From JBBRHQ01 sp963781345 (GTDB lineage Bacteria; Actinomycetota; Thermoleophilia; Solirubrobacterales; 70-9): a stretch of 64,000 bases of DNA. The DNA lies in NCBI GenBank assembly GCA_963781345.1, contig CAWAFQ010000003.1:124001-188000 (forward strand), given 5' to 3'. This document shows positions 42,643 to 51,472 of this stretch, in pieces. Each line of letters starts with the position of its first letter. The stretch's first letter is position 1. Under the pieces are notes generated by a model, which did no database searches, was not told the DNA's origin, and was given only the letters and a program-made list of their open reading frames with translations. The translations under genes were made by a program, and so were the position numbers.

Positions 42643-43925
42643 GGGCCTGGCGGGACGTCAGCCGGGTTGCACTTGCCGGTCAGCTTGCCCTGGTCTGTGA
42701 ACGGGTTGGAGCCCGTGATCGCCTGGGTGGCGCCGCCCGGGCAGCGGGTGGAGATCGCAGTCGTGAAGCCGTCGAACTTCTGCGAGAGCGGGATCGGGTC
42801 GAGGTTATTGGTGACCGAGTTCCACTGGAAGAGGTTGAAGGCGGCGTTCTCGACCCGGGCGTAGTGACCGTCGCCGTCGTAGTAGCCGGAGACCTGGCCG
42901 AGCTTGGTGAACGAACCGAGCAGATCGGGCGCGTAGGGACGGGCGAAGCTGATCACCGGCTGCGACGCGTCGAGGGCACGGATCCCGGTGCGGCTGGCCG
43001 GGCCGCCGCGCTTGTGCAGCGGCACCGATGCCTTGACCAACTCGGCCAGGGGGTTGGATCCGTCCGGGGCCTTGACCGTGTCGCGCAGGTTGGAGAAGAC
43101 CGGGATCGCGCGCCTCACGACCGGGCCCAGCTTCAGCAGGAACGGGTTGAGGTTCTTGGTCGCCTTCTTCGAGGTGTTGACCAGCGGATCGAGGTCGTCG
43201 AGAGCGGCCCGCAGGTTGACGAAGGTCGTGTCCGCCTGGCGCAGGGTCGGAGGCAGCTCCTGCAGCGTCTGGTCGAAGGCGGCGTTCTGGCTCGCGATGG
43301 CGCCCAGAGCCGTGTTCGCGTTCGAGACCAGCGAGGTCAGCTCGTCGCGCTTCTGGGCGACCGCGGTCACGACCTTGCCGCCGTTGACGATGAAATCGGT
43401 GAGAACGACCTGGTCCTTGCTCAGCTGCCGCAGGAGTCGGTCGGTGCTGCTCAGGGCCGGGGCGAAGTACTTGTAGGCGGCGTTCGCCTGCTTTCCCTTG
43501 CCGGCGTAGACGCCGGCGAAGCCCTGGATCACGTTCTGAAGGCCCTTGCGCGTCCTCGGGGTGAAGGTGTTGAAGAGCTGGTCGAGGTCGACCGGGGTCG
43601 TGGTCGCGTCGCCGGCGAGGGTGGCGCCGTCATCGAGGGTGGGGCTGTTGTCGGCTCCAGGCGTCAGCGAGATGTAGCGGCCCGCAACCGTCGAGAGCGA
43701 GGGGGTGCGGATAACCGCGGTCGTGCCCTGGCGCATCTGGTCGTCGAGGGTGATCGCGACCTCGGCCTGGTTGTCGGCCGTGAGGCTGACGCTGTCGACG
43801 GTCCCGGCCGGCGCCCCGCCGATCAGAACCTGGTTGCCGGGCACCAGCTGGCCGGCCGTCTCGAAGAGGAGCTTGTACTTGTGGCCGCCACCGCCCCCGA
43901 AGAGCAGCACGGCGACGAGGATCAC
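42639..43925 (-). CDS. MCE family protein (1st gene of the cluster)
   Basis: A 428-residue protein from the first ordinary start codon. The MCE domain is YKLLFETAGQLVPGNQVLIGGAPAGTVDSV with VIRTPSLSTVAGRYISLTPG. A long helical region and an end with cysteines (STRCPGG, GKCNPAD) follow. The GTG at 43925 falls in the middle of the membrane helix: the in-frame codons just upstream read LISRLITIGALVAAVIL, which completes it. No ATG, GTG or TTG lies in frame further up; a CTG at 44039 after a GGGGGAG element is the best candidate, so the true protein is probably 38 residues longer. Confidence 0.85.
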   Translation of the reverse strand: MILVAVLLFGGGGGHKYKLLFETAGQLVPGNQVLIGGAPAGTVDSVSLTADNQAEVAITLDDQMRQGTTAVIRTPSLSTVAGRYISLTPGADNSPTLDDGATLAGDATTTPVDLDQLFNTFTPRTRKGLQNVIQGFAGVYAGKGKQANAAYKYFAPALSSTDRLLRQLSKDQVVLTDFIVNGGKVVTAVAQKRDELTSLVSNANTALGAIASQNAAFDQTLQELPPTLRQADTTFVNLRAALDDLDPLVNTSKKATKNLNPFLLKLGPVVRRAIPVFSNLRDTVKAPDGSNPLAELVKASVPLHKRGGPASRTGIRALDASQPVISFARPYAPDLLGSFTKLGQVSGYYDGDGHYARVENAAFNLFQWNSVTNNLDPIPLSQKFDGFTTAISTRCPGGATQAITGSNPFTDQGKLTGKCNPADVPPGP

Positions 43926-44185
43926 CGCGGCGACCAGGGCTCCAATCGTGATCAGGCGAGAGATCAGGGAGCTTCGTCCGGTAGTCGAGCTACCTGACTT
44001 TTTTGCTGGATTCGCCGGCGTCGATCCGTCCTTTGACAGTTCCCCGAGCTCTCCCCCTCGGGCGGGTTCTCCTACCTGCTGGCGTGATCCTATCCGAGTG
44101 GGGGGCGGCTGCCTGAGCGCCCTAACGCACGGTTAACGAGGGCTGAATAAAGGCCGACCGGGCGGTTCGTGGAGGGCCGCGGCGA
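43926..44185. other. Region upstream of the mce cluster
   Basis: It probably holds the mce promoter; a TAGGAT box (minus strand) near 44090 is a weak -10 candidate. The first part (43926-44039) is likely translated as the N-terminus of the first mce gene from a CTG start. No yrbE permease gene is present here. Confidence 0.45.
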
Positions 44186-47008
44186 TCAGGGCACCTCGCG
44201 ACCGAGCCAGCCGCGATAGAAGCCCTCGATATCGGGTAGGAATTCATGCACCACCGGGTATCCGGGAATCACGGCCTCGGTCTCCAGCAGGCGGCCCGAC
44301 AGCGGGCAGTAGAACTCGCGCAGCTCCATCCACTCGGGGTCGCAGTGCGCCATCCGCGGGTAGACCTCCTCGAGCAGCTCGTCGCTGTCGCGGACGAGCA
44401 TCGGCGCATGCATCTTCCAGTTCTCCTCGAAGCCGCAGAAGTCGTGCCCGGCGTCGCTGCGGATCACCAGCTCTCCGTCGTCGGCGCGGCGGACCACGTT
44501 TAGGCCCTCGCCGACCGGGAGCACGATCGGATCGTCGTATGGAACCCGCGCCCCGAGGACGGCGAGCCACTTCTCGAAGCGGTCCGGGTCCTTGAATCCG
44601 GACTGGATCTCCTTGACCTCGGCCCGCGAGAGCTTCTCGTCGAGCAGCGCCGCGAGCGTCTCCGGCTCGAGCGTGCGACCGGCGGCCCGCGACGGCTCGA
44701 CCTCGGCCACCTCCGAGGAGGCGAGGAAGGCCGCCGCCGATTCCTGCGGCGTGATCTTGCCGGGTCGCGGCCTGACGTCGGCCGGGACGGTCGGAGTCTC
44801 GATCTCGAAGGCGAAGTCCTCGGGGAGGTCCCAGAAGCCCCGGAACTCAGCCGCCCAGCGCTCGGAGAGCTTCATCGACTCCGCGTAGGCGACCTTCAAC
44901 GGGTCGATCAGGTCTCCGGCGAGGACGCGACCTCGCTGCTCGGCCCACCACTCTCGCGCCGGGCGGGCGCGCTCGAGGCGGCGGGCGCGGGCGGCGTCCC
45001 GAGCGGAGGCGACGTCCACGGATGAGGCGCCCTCACCGCCGGGCAGGGCGTAGACCGACTCGGCGAACCGCGGCAGCAGGTGGCCCTCGGCGACGTCACG
45101 CTGGACCGCCTCGGCCGGGCGCTCGAGCGGGTCACCGAGGCCGGCGGCGCCCTTCATCACCGAGAGGTAGAGGTCGCCGGCGGCGAAGGGCTCGAGCAGG
45201 GTCCAGTTGTCGAGTCGCAGCTCGCGCTCTCCGTCGATCGCCAGCAGGGCCGGATCGTCGAAGGGCCCGTCGGCGACCGGGTAGGCCTCCCCCGCCTCGG
45301 CCAGCTCGCGCAGGTTGTTGCCCTTGATGTTGTGGATGTAGGCGGTCGAGCCCGGGTAGCCGCCGAAGATCCCCTGCGAGGTGAAGAGCCGGGTGGTGCC
45401 GAGGTTCTGAAGCTCCCAGAAGGGCGTGTTCCAGACCATCTGCAGGGACTCGAAGCTGGACCCGCCGCGGTGGCGGCCGGGGCCGGCGCTGTTCGCCTTT
45501 ATCCGCCGCGAGAGGTAGACCATCGGGCAGATCAGCTCCCACATCTCGACGTCGCCTGCGTCACCCTCCGGGTTGAACATCGCGGCGCAGGTGTCGGTCC
45601 CGTCGAGGACGTACTTCGCACCCATCCCCTGCGCCGCGACCTCGAAGTTCATGATCGCCGAGGAGTTCCCGTACTGGTCGACGCCGCCACCCTGGATCAC
45701 GTTTCCCGAGACCGAGTAGGAGCCGATCACCTCCTCGATGAAGCCGCGCGACTGAAGCGCCCGCGAGAGGGTCCGCGGGTAACCGGTGAAGGCCGGCTGC
45801 AGGAAGGCCCAGGCGATCCCGGTCGAGCCCTCGGCCTCGCCTAGATTGGCGATCGTCCCCTCGGGGAAGTTGGTCTCGACCGCGTAGTAAGCGCCGTCGT
45901 TGACCTTGTCGTTGCAGATCAGCGTCTGCGTGAACATCACCCAGATCGCGCCCTGCATCCCGGAGGGCGTGCAGTTCATCGAGTGCCAGCCCCAGGCTGA
46001 GGCGCCGTCCATGTCGAGTGCGTAGTCGCCGTCGCCGCCGATCCGTACCTCGAACGGAGCGTGCATGACGAAGTCGCGACGCGCCCTCGCCGGTAGCTGC
46101 ACCTTGTCGGCGAAGGTCGTGTCCATGAAGGCCGAGGCGCGGTAGCGACCGGGGACCGTCATCTCGCGGATCCTCGCCTTGAATGATCGCCGCCCCTCCT
46201 CGATCACCTCGCGGCTGAACTGCTTGAAGCGATCGAGCCCCTCCTCGAAGACGACCCGCTCGACCGCGTCGCGGACCATGTGGCAGCCGGCCAGCCGGGT
46301 GCGTTCGTCGAGCAGGTAGTACATCGGCGCCCGCGTCTGCTTCTGGCAGCGGATCAGGTGCCAGGCGGCGAGCTCGTCCTCCTCGCCGATCTTCATGCAC
46401 GGAAGGTCGATGCCGTCGTCGAGGCGGTTGGTGGGCCCGACCGGGACGCCGCCGGGGGTCGAGGCGCCGATGTCGAGGACGTGGGTGACTCCGCCGGCCC
46501 AGGCGATCAGCTCGCCCTCCCAGAAGATCGGGACGAAGGTCTGCACGTCGGCGTTGTGGACATCGCCGATCACCGGGTCGTCATTGGCGAAGATGTCGCC
46601 GGGGCGGATCTTCGGGTTGTCCTCCCAGCCGTTTCGGACCATGAACTTGATCGCGTCCGACATCGTGTGGACGTGGACGATGATCCCCGTCGAGAGCGCG
46701 ATCGAGTCGCCCTCAGGTGTGTAGAGCGCAAAGCAGAGCTCGCCCAGCTCACGCACTATCGGCGAGGCGGAGATGTTGAGCGCGGTCTCGCGGGCGGAGA
46801 CGAGGCCCCCCCGCAGCCGCGCGAACAGCTTCTCGTACCCGATCGGATCCGATTCCATCATCCGCAGCTCCGAGAGCCCGTGGTAGTGGCCGGTCTCGGC
46901 GAAGAGCCGCTCCGACGTCGCCAGCATCTCGTCCAGCCGCCGCCCCTCCCAGCCGATCCCACCGGCCTCCCGCGGCTCCAGTCCCCGACTCTCCTCGACG
47001 ATCGGCAT
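44186..47008 (-). CDS. Acetone-carboxylase-like alpha-gamma fusion (hydantoinase B family)
   Basis: A 940-residue protein. Residues 1 to about 760 belong to the hydantoinase B/oxoprolinase family in the acetone carboxylase alpha form (RPGDIFANDDPVIGDVHNADVQTF, GPGRHRGGSSFESLQMVWNTPFW). The last 150 residues (HDFCGFEENWKMHAPMLVRD, EFYCPLSGRLLETEAVIPGYP, IEGFYRGWLGR) match the separate gamma subunit of acetone/acetophenone carboxylases, so this is a natural fusion. Such enzymes carboxylate ketones with bicarbonate and ATP. The beta subunit gene is at 49171-51372. The ATG at 47008 clears a 21-base tandem repeat lying just upstream. Confidence 0.85.
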   Translation of the reverse strand: MPIVEESRGLEPREAGGIGWEGRRLDEMLATSERLFAETGHYHGLSELRMMESDPIGYEKLFARLRGGLVSARETALNISASPIVRELGELCFALYTPEGDSIALSTGIIVHVHTMSDAIKFMVRNGWEDNPKIRPGDIFANDDPVIGDVHNADVQTFVPIFWEGELIAWAGGVTHVLDIGASTPGGVPVGPTNRLDDGIDLPCMKIGEEDELAAWHLIRCQKQTRAPMYYLLDERTRLAGCHMVRDAVERVVFEEGLDRFKQFSREVIEEGRRSFKARIREMTVPGRYRASAFMDTTFADKVQLPARARRDFVMHAPFEVRIGGDGDYALDMDGASAWGWHSMNCTPSGMQGAIWVMFTQTLICNDKVNDGAYYAVETNFPEGTIANLGEAEGSTGIAWAFLQPAFTGYPRTLSRALQSRGFIEEVIGSYSVSGNVIQGGGVDQYGNSSAIMNFEVAAQGMGAKYVLDGTDTCAAMFNPEGDAGDVEMWELICPMVYLSRRIKANSAGPGRHRGGSSFESLQMVWNTPFWELQNLGTTRLFTSQGIFGGYPGSTAYIHNIKGNNLRELAEAGEAYPVADGPFDDPALLAIDGERELRLDNWTLLEPFAAGDLYLSVMKGAAGLGDPLERPAEAVQRDVAEGHLLPRFAESVYALPGGEGASSVDVASARDAARARRLERARPAREWWAEQRGRVLAGDLIDPLKVAYAESMKLSERWAAEFRGFWDLPEDFAFEIETPTVPADVRPRPGKITPQESAAAFLASSEVAEVEPSRAAGRTLEPETLAALLDEKLSRAEVKEIQSGFKDPDRFEKWLAVLGARVPYDDPIVLPVGEGLNVVRRADDGELVIRSDAGHDFCGFEENWKMHAPMLVRDSDELLEEVYPRMAHCDPEWMELREFYCPLSGRLLETEAVIPGYPVVHEFLPDIEGFYRGWLGREVP

Positions 47009-47011
47009 CGC

Positions 47012-47095
47012 TGAACCGCACTCTACTGCGCCCGGACCGCACTCCCCTGGGCGCGGACCGCACTCCCCTGGGCCCGGACCGCACCCCCTTCGCCC
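47012..47095. repeat. Tandem repeat, four 21-base units
   Basis: Four units of 21 bases (CGGACCGCACTCCCCTGGGCG and variants) lie head to tail immediately upstream of the acetone-carboxylase alpha-gamma start. On the minus strand each unit carries a GGGGAG ribosome-binding-like element. Confidence 0.85.
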
Positions 47096-47162
47096 GGGTC
47101 GAGCCACAGATTCGTTGCTTTGTGCGCGCCCCACGCGCGCCCCGCCCCACCACCATCCCCCC

Positions 47163-48098
47163 ATGACCGACGTGGGACCTTTTGACCATGGCCATGGTGG
47201 TTCAGAGGTCCCACGTGGGGTGGCGGTGGGGGAGCTGGCTAGTTCGCAGGGCGGGGCGGTCGGACGCAGGCAGTTGCTCCACCTTGGGGTTGGGCGGGGG
47301 GCGATCGATCACTGGCTTGCGACCGGTCGGCTGCACCAATTGCATGAGGGGGTCTACGCGGTTGGCCACATGGCTCTGGGCGAGAAGGGGCGCAACCTGG
47401 CCGCCGTCCTGGCATGCGGCCCGGGCGCGCTGCTCTCCCATCGAAGCGCGGCCGCCGACTGGGGGCTGCGACCGTCTTCGCGGTCGTCTGTTGACGTCAC
47501 AACCCTGGGTCGCAGCCGCCATCGACGCCGGGGTATCGACGTCCATCGGCCCCGCCGCTTCGACACGGCCGACCGAACCGTGCGCGATGGCGTCCCTGTC
47601 ACCACCGTGTCGCGGACGCTGCTCGACCTCGCTGAGGTTGTCTCACCGCGTGAGGTTTCTCGGGCGCTCGAGCAGGCGGAGCGGCTCGGGGTGTTCGACC
47701 TGGCCGAGATGGAGGAGCTCCTCGGGCGCAGCAGGGGTAGGCGCGGGCTGCGGCCGCTGCGGCGAGTCCTCGCCATCTACAGGGAAGTGCCGATGACCCG
47801 GTCGGAGCTCGAGCGGCGTTTCCTCAGGCTCTGCGAGTCGGCCGGCCTGCCTCGGCCACTGGTCAACACATCGATTGCCGGGATCGAGGTGGACATGTAC
47901 TGGCCCGACGCCCGGCTCGCGGTCGAGCTTGACAGCTGGGAGTACCACCGGACCCGCTCAGCGTTCGAACGGGACCGAGAGCGCGACGATGCACTTCAGG
48001 GCACCGGAATCCAGGTTCGTCGTCTCACCGACCGGAGATTGAAGAGGGACGCCGACGGGGTCTTCGCGAACCTGAGAACGGCGCTTGCGATCGAGTGA
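47163..48098 (+). CDS. AbiEi/DUF559-type protein (possible toxin-antitoxin or nuclease-like)
   Basis: A 311-residue protein of a family frequent in actinobacteria. The N-terminal part resembles the AbiEi antitoxin winged-helix region (GGAVGRRQLLHLGVGRGAIDHWLATGRLHQLHEGVYAVGH). The C-terminal part resembles DUF559/very-short-patch-repair-like nucleases (GIEVDMYWPDARLAVELDSWEYHRTRSAFERDRERDDAL), with the acidic residues and a late RLTDRRL helix. No partner toxin gene is adjacent. It stands alone on the plus strand between two acetone-carboxylase-related genes. An 11-base inverted repeat (47170-47216) lies over its first codons. Confidence 0.72.
   Translation: MTDVGPFDHGHGGSEVPRGVAVGELASSQGGAVGRRQLLHLGVGRGAIDHWLATGRLHQLHEGVYAVGHMALGEKGRNLAAVLACGPGALLSHRSAAADWGLRPSSRSSVDVTTLGRSRHRRRGIDVHRPRRFDTADRTVRDGVPVTTVSRTLLDLAEVVSPREVSRALEQAERLGVFDLAEMEELLGRSRGRRGLRPLRRVLAIYREVPMTRSELERRFLRLCESAGLPRPLVNTSIAGIEVDMYWPDARLAVELDSWEYHRTRSAFERDRERDDALQGTGIQVRRLTDRRLKRDADGVFANLRTALAIE
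47170..47216. repeat. Inverted repeat across the start of the AbiEi-like gene
   Basis: Arms ACGTGGGACCT (47170-47180) and AGGTCCCACGT (47206-47216) are perfect inverted copies; between them lies CCATGGCCATGG. It is inside codons 3-18 of the AbiEi/DUF559-like gene. Confidence 0.7.
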
Positions 48099-48209
48099 TG
48101 CGTCGCCCCAACACGGGAAGGGGATCGTCGCCGGGGTCGCCGATCCCCTGGTGGGCGATCTCGATCGCGTTGGCCGGAGCGAGGCCCTCGTTGGGGAACG
48201 CTCAGGGGC

Positions 48210-49160
48210 TCAGACCGCGACCGGCGCGCCGGCACCGGCGCGCCGGGCGTTGGAGTCGATCGCCTCGACGATCTCCGGCCAAAGCTGTTCGGGAAGGTCG
48301 TGGCCCATTCCCTCGACGACCCTCAGCCTCGATCCCGGTATCGCCGCGGCGGTGGCGCGGGCGGCGGCGGGCCGGATCAGCGGGTCGGCGGCCCCGTGGA
48401 TGACGACCGCCGGGAGATCGAGTCTGCGAAGCCGCTTCGTCCTGTTGCCCGAGGAGTTGATCGCGTGCAGCTGCCGGGCGACACCGTCGGGGTAGAAGCA
48501 GCGACGGTAAGAGACCTGCATGAGGACGCGGAAGGACTCGTCCGCCATCGGGTAGGCGGGCGATCCGATCACCTTGAAGGTTCGCGTCACCAGTCGCATG
48601 TAGGCATCGGCGTCGGCGGGCGGCTTCGCCATCAGCGTCACCATCGCCTTCCACTTCGGCATCCGCAGCCAACGGCTCCCCGTCGTCGACATCATCGAGG
48701 CGAGCGAGTGGACCCGCCCGGGATGCTCGATCGCCATCGTCTGGGCGATCATCCCCCCCATCGAGACCCCGGCAACGTGGACCCGCTCGATCCCCAGGTG
48801 GTCGAGGAGGCCGATGGCGTCGGTGGCCATGTCGGTGAGCAGATACGACGGCCTGCCGAGCCCCGAGAACATCGCCGCCCGGCTCGGCACCGGCGCCGAG
48901 TCGAGGCGCGTCGTGTGCCCGATGTCGCGGTTGTCGAAACGGATCACGCGGTAGCCCCGCTGCGCCAGCAGCTCACAGAAACGCTCGTCCCAGGCGACCA
49001 TCTGCATCCCCAGCCCCATCACCAGCAGCAGCGGCGTGCCACCGGGGTCGCCGAACTCGTCGTAGGCGACCTCGATCCCGTTGCTGGGAGCGCGGAGCTC
49101 GCGTTCGTCCAGCCCGGCGAGGATTTCGCGGGCGGCCACCTCGGTGGAGTGCTCGCTCAC
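48210..49160 (-). CDS. Alpha/beta hydrolase
   Basis: A 316-residue alpha/beta-hydrolase. Oxyanion region PLLLVMGLGMQMVAWD, nucleophile elbow GVSMGGM (serine near residue 133), acid residue in VVIHGAADPLIRP and the catalytic histidine in EGMGHDLPEQLW. RFDNRDIGHTTRLD is typical of the family that includes esterases and C-C hydrolases. It starts ten bases after the acetone-carboxylase beta gene stop and is likely co-transcribed with it, so it may act on a product or precursor of the ketone carboxylation. Substrate unknown. Confidence 0.85.
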   Translation of the reverse strand: MSEHSTEVAAREILAGLDERELRAPSNGIEVAYDEFGDPGGTPLLLVMGLGMQMVAWDERFCELLAQRGYRVIRFDNRDIGHTTRLDSAPVPSRAAMFSGLGRPSYLLTDMATDAIGLLDHLGIERVHVAGVSMGGMIAQTMAIEHPGRVHSLASMMSTTGSRWLRMPKWKAMVTLMAKPPADADAYMRLVTRTFKVIGSPAYPMADESFRVLMQVSYRRCFYPDGVARQLHAINSSGNRTKRLRRLDLPAVVIHGAADPLIRPAAARATAAAIPGSRLRVVEGMGHDLPEQLWPEIVEAIDSNARRAGAGAPVAV

Positions 49161-49170
49161 GGCATCAACT

Positions 49171-51372
49171 CTACTCAGCCGCGCTCACAGCGCCCGCGTC
49201 GGCGTCCGAGCCACCAAGGTGGAAGATCTGGTGGCGGTCGAGACGGGCCGAGCGCCCCGGCGGGATCGCGAACGTCGTCGCCACCGACTCGATGATCGCC
49301 GGGCCGACGATCTCGTTCCCGGCGGCCACATCCGCGAGCTCGTAGATGTCTGTCTCACTCGCAGCGGCTCTGCTCGAGCCCTCCTGCTGCCACCAGACCG
49401 ACCTGGTCGCCTTCGTCGGCGGCGATCCGGGCCGCTCCTCCTGATCCGGTAGCGCCGGCTTCTCGACCCCGACCGAGCCGAGGACGATCGCGTGCGTCAG
49501 CAGATAGCCGAGCTCGGGTGAGCGGGCTGAGCGGGCGAAGACCTTGCCGTATGCCGTCTCGAATACCTCGATCAGGTCGTCGAGCTGCTCGGCCTCCTCG
49601 AGCTCGTCGTGGGGTGAGACGATCTCGATGTCGTTGAGCTGGCCGTAGTACTGCATCCGCACGGCATGGGTGAAGGTGATCTGGTCGCGATCGATCCCGG
49701 ACTTTCCGAACTCCTCCGCGACACGCTCCTCGAGACCCTGCCAGTAGCCCGAGATCATGATCCCGATCCCGGCCCGCTCCATCTCGTCGGATGCGGGGGA
49801 GATCGGCATGTCGACCGTCTGGTCGAAGCGGTACTCAAACGGCGCGCAGGCGCAGCCGTAGGCGCTGAAGCCGGCGGCCCAGGCCGGTACGAGCACGTCG
49901 CGATAGGGGACGCCGGCGGTGTATCCGGCGACGTGCAGAGGGCCGCCGCCGCCGTAGCAGAGGAGGGCGTAGTCGGCCGGCGAGTAGCCCTTGCCGAGGA
50001 TCCGCCCGACCGCTTCGTTCTTGAGCGTCTGCTCGAACAGCTCGACTACCCCGGCGGCGGCCTGCTCGACCTCGAGGCCGAGCGGAACAGCCACCTGGCG
50101 CTCGACCTCGGCGCGGGCGAGCTCGGGGTCGAGCTCGACGTCGCCGCCGAGGAAGTAATCCGGGTTGACCCGGCCCAGCACCAGGTTCAGGTCCGTCACC
50201 GAGACAGTCTCCAGCCCCCCCTCGGGCCAGCAGACACCGATCCGCGCACCGGCCGAGTCGGGCCCGAGCTCGGGCCGGTTCGAATTCGGGTTGACGCGGA
50301 CGAACGATCCCGTCCCGGCGCCGATCGAGTCGATCTTGACCAGCGGCATTGCCAGCAGGAAGCGGGCGATGTCGGGGGTCTGGGTTATCTCGAAGCGCCC
50401 ATCGGTAATCAGGGCGATGTCGAACGAGGTGCCGCCGATGTCGGTGCAGAGGACGTTCGGCAGCCCGATCACATCCGCGAGCTGGGAGCCACCGACGACT
50501 CCGCCGATCGGCCCCGAGACCAGCGTCCGGGCCAGCTCCTTGGCCTCAATCGAGATCGTTCCGCCGTGCGAGGCCATCACCCGCAGCTCGAACCCCGCGC
50601 CGGCGTCCTTCGTCATCTCCCTGACCGCCTGCAGGGTCCCGCGTGAGGGCTCCGCCGCGTATGCCTCGATCAGGGTCGAGTTCAGTCGCGGCAGGTCGCG
50701 CCGCATCGGGTAGAGCTGGGAGGAGACGAAGACCGGGACCTCGCCGTCGATCCCGCGCCTCGCCTTCTCCTCCTCGACGATCTCGGCGACCCGAAGCTCA
50801 TGCTCGGCGCTTCGGTAGCTGAAAAGCAGCGAGATGCAGATCCCCTCGACCCCGGCGTCGAGCAGCTCGCTGGCGGCCTCGCGGGCATCCTCCTCGCGCA
50901 GGGGAAGGACCTCGGCCCCGATCACGTCGATGCGGCCCCGCACCCCCTTGATCCGCTCCCGCGGGACGATCGGCTCGTTGTGGAAGTGGGTGGCGATGTG
51001 GAGGCGGTCGGAGTAGGAGTAGCCGAGGTAGGTCTGGATCCCGCGCTCAATCCTCAGGTAGTCCTCCTGACCGGCAGTGACGATCGCGCCGATCTCGAGC
51101 CCCTGCCGCGAGAGCAGCCGGTTCAGCATCGCCGTTCCGCTGAAGATCCCCGAGACGACACCGGGAAAGGCCTCCGCAGGGCTCGAGCCCCACTGCGCCA
51201 GCGCATCCTCGGCCGAGCGCATGAAGCCGAGCGACTCGTCCTCGGGCGTCGTCTGCGCCTTGCCGACGACGAACTCCCCCTGATCGTCGACGATGAACGT
51301 GTCGGTCATCGTGCCGCCGGCGTCGATCGCCAGTACCCGCGGATTCCGGCTTTCGCGATCCTTGGCGCCCAT
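49171..51372 (-). CDS. Acetone-carboxylase-like beta subunit (hydantoinase A family)
   Basis: A 733-residue protein of the HyuA/oxoprolinase family, close to the acetone carboxylase beta subunit. The N-terminal ATP-binding motif VLAIDAGGTMTDTFIVD and the next phrase FVVGKAQTTPEDES are typical of that group. GISGTAM-like (GIFSGTAMLNRLLSRQG), VLCTDIGGTSFDIALI and YGGGGPLHVAG mark the actin-like ATPase core. It phosphorylates the ketone enol or bicarbonate in known enzymes. The alpha-gamma fusion gene is 4.2 kb further along the same strand, past two other genes. Confidence 0.88.
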   Translation of the reverse strand: MGAKDRESRNPRVLAIDAGGTMTDTFIVDDQGEFVVGKAQTTPEDESLGFMRSAEDALAQWGSSPAEAFPGVVSGIFSGTAMLNRLLSRQGLEIGAIVTAGQEDYLRIERGIQTYLGYSYSDRLHIATHFHNEPIVPRERIKGVRGRIDVIGAEVLPLREEDAREAASELLDAGVEGICISLLFSYRSAEHELRVAEIVEEEKARRGIDGEVPVFVSSQLYPMRRDLPRLNSTLIEAYAAEPSRGTLQAVREMTKDAGAGFELRVMASHGGTISIEAKELARTLVSGPIGGVVGGSQLADVIGLPNVLCTDIGGTSFDIALITDGRFEITQTPDIARFLLAMPLVKIDSIGAGTGSFVRVNPNSNRPELGPDSAGARIGVCWPEGGLETVSVTDLNLVLGRVNPDYFLGGDVELDPELARAEVERQVAVPLGLEVEQAAAGVVELFEQTLKNEAVGRILGKGYSPADYALLCYGGGGPLHVAGYTAGVPYRDVLVPAWAAGFSAYGCACAPFEYRFDQTVDMPISPASDEMERAGIGIMISGYWQGLEERVAEEFGKSGIDRDQITFTHAVRMQYYGQLNDIEIVSPHDELEEAEQLDDLIEVFETAYGKVFARSARSPELGYLLTHAIVLGSVGVEKPALPDQEERPGSPPTKATRSVWWQQEGSSRAAASETDIYELADVAAGNEIVGPAIIESVATTFAIPPGRSARLDRHQIFHLGGSDADAGAVSAAE

Positions 51373-51472
51373 CCGGGCGCGAGTCTATCCCGCCGCCTGC
51401 AGATCACCTGCCCGCGGCACCAAGGGCCGTGTGTGAGGCGGGCCGGGATCGCAACCGCGTAGGTTTTCAGCG

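Noticed and set aside
47012..47095. CRISPR-like repeat array
   Set aside because: The 21-base units are directly adjacent without spacers, so this is a tandem repeat.
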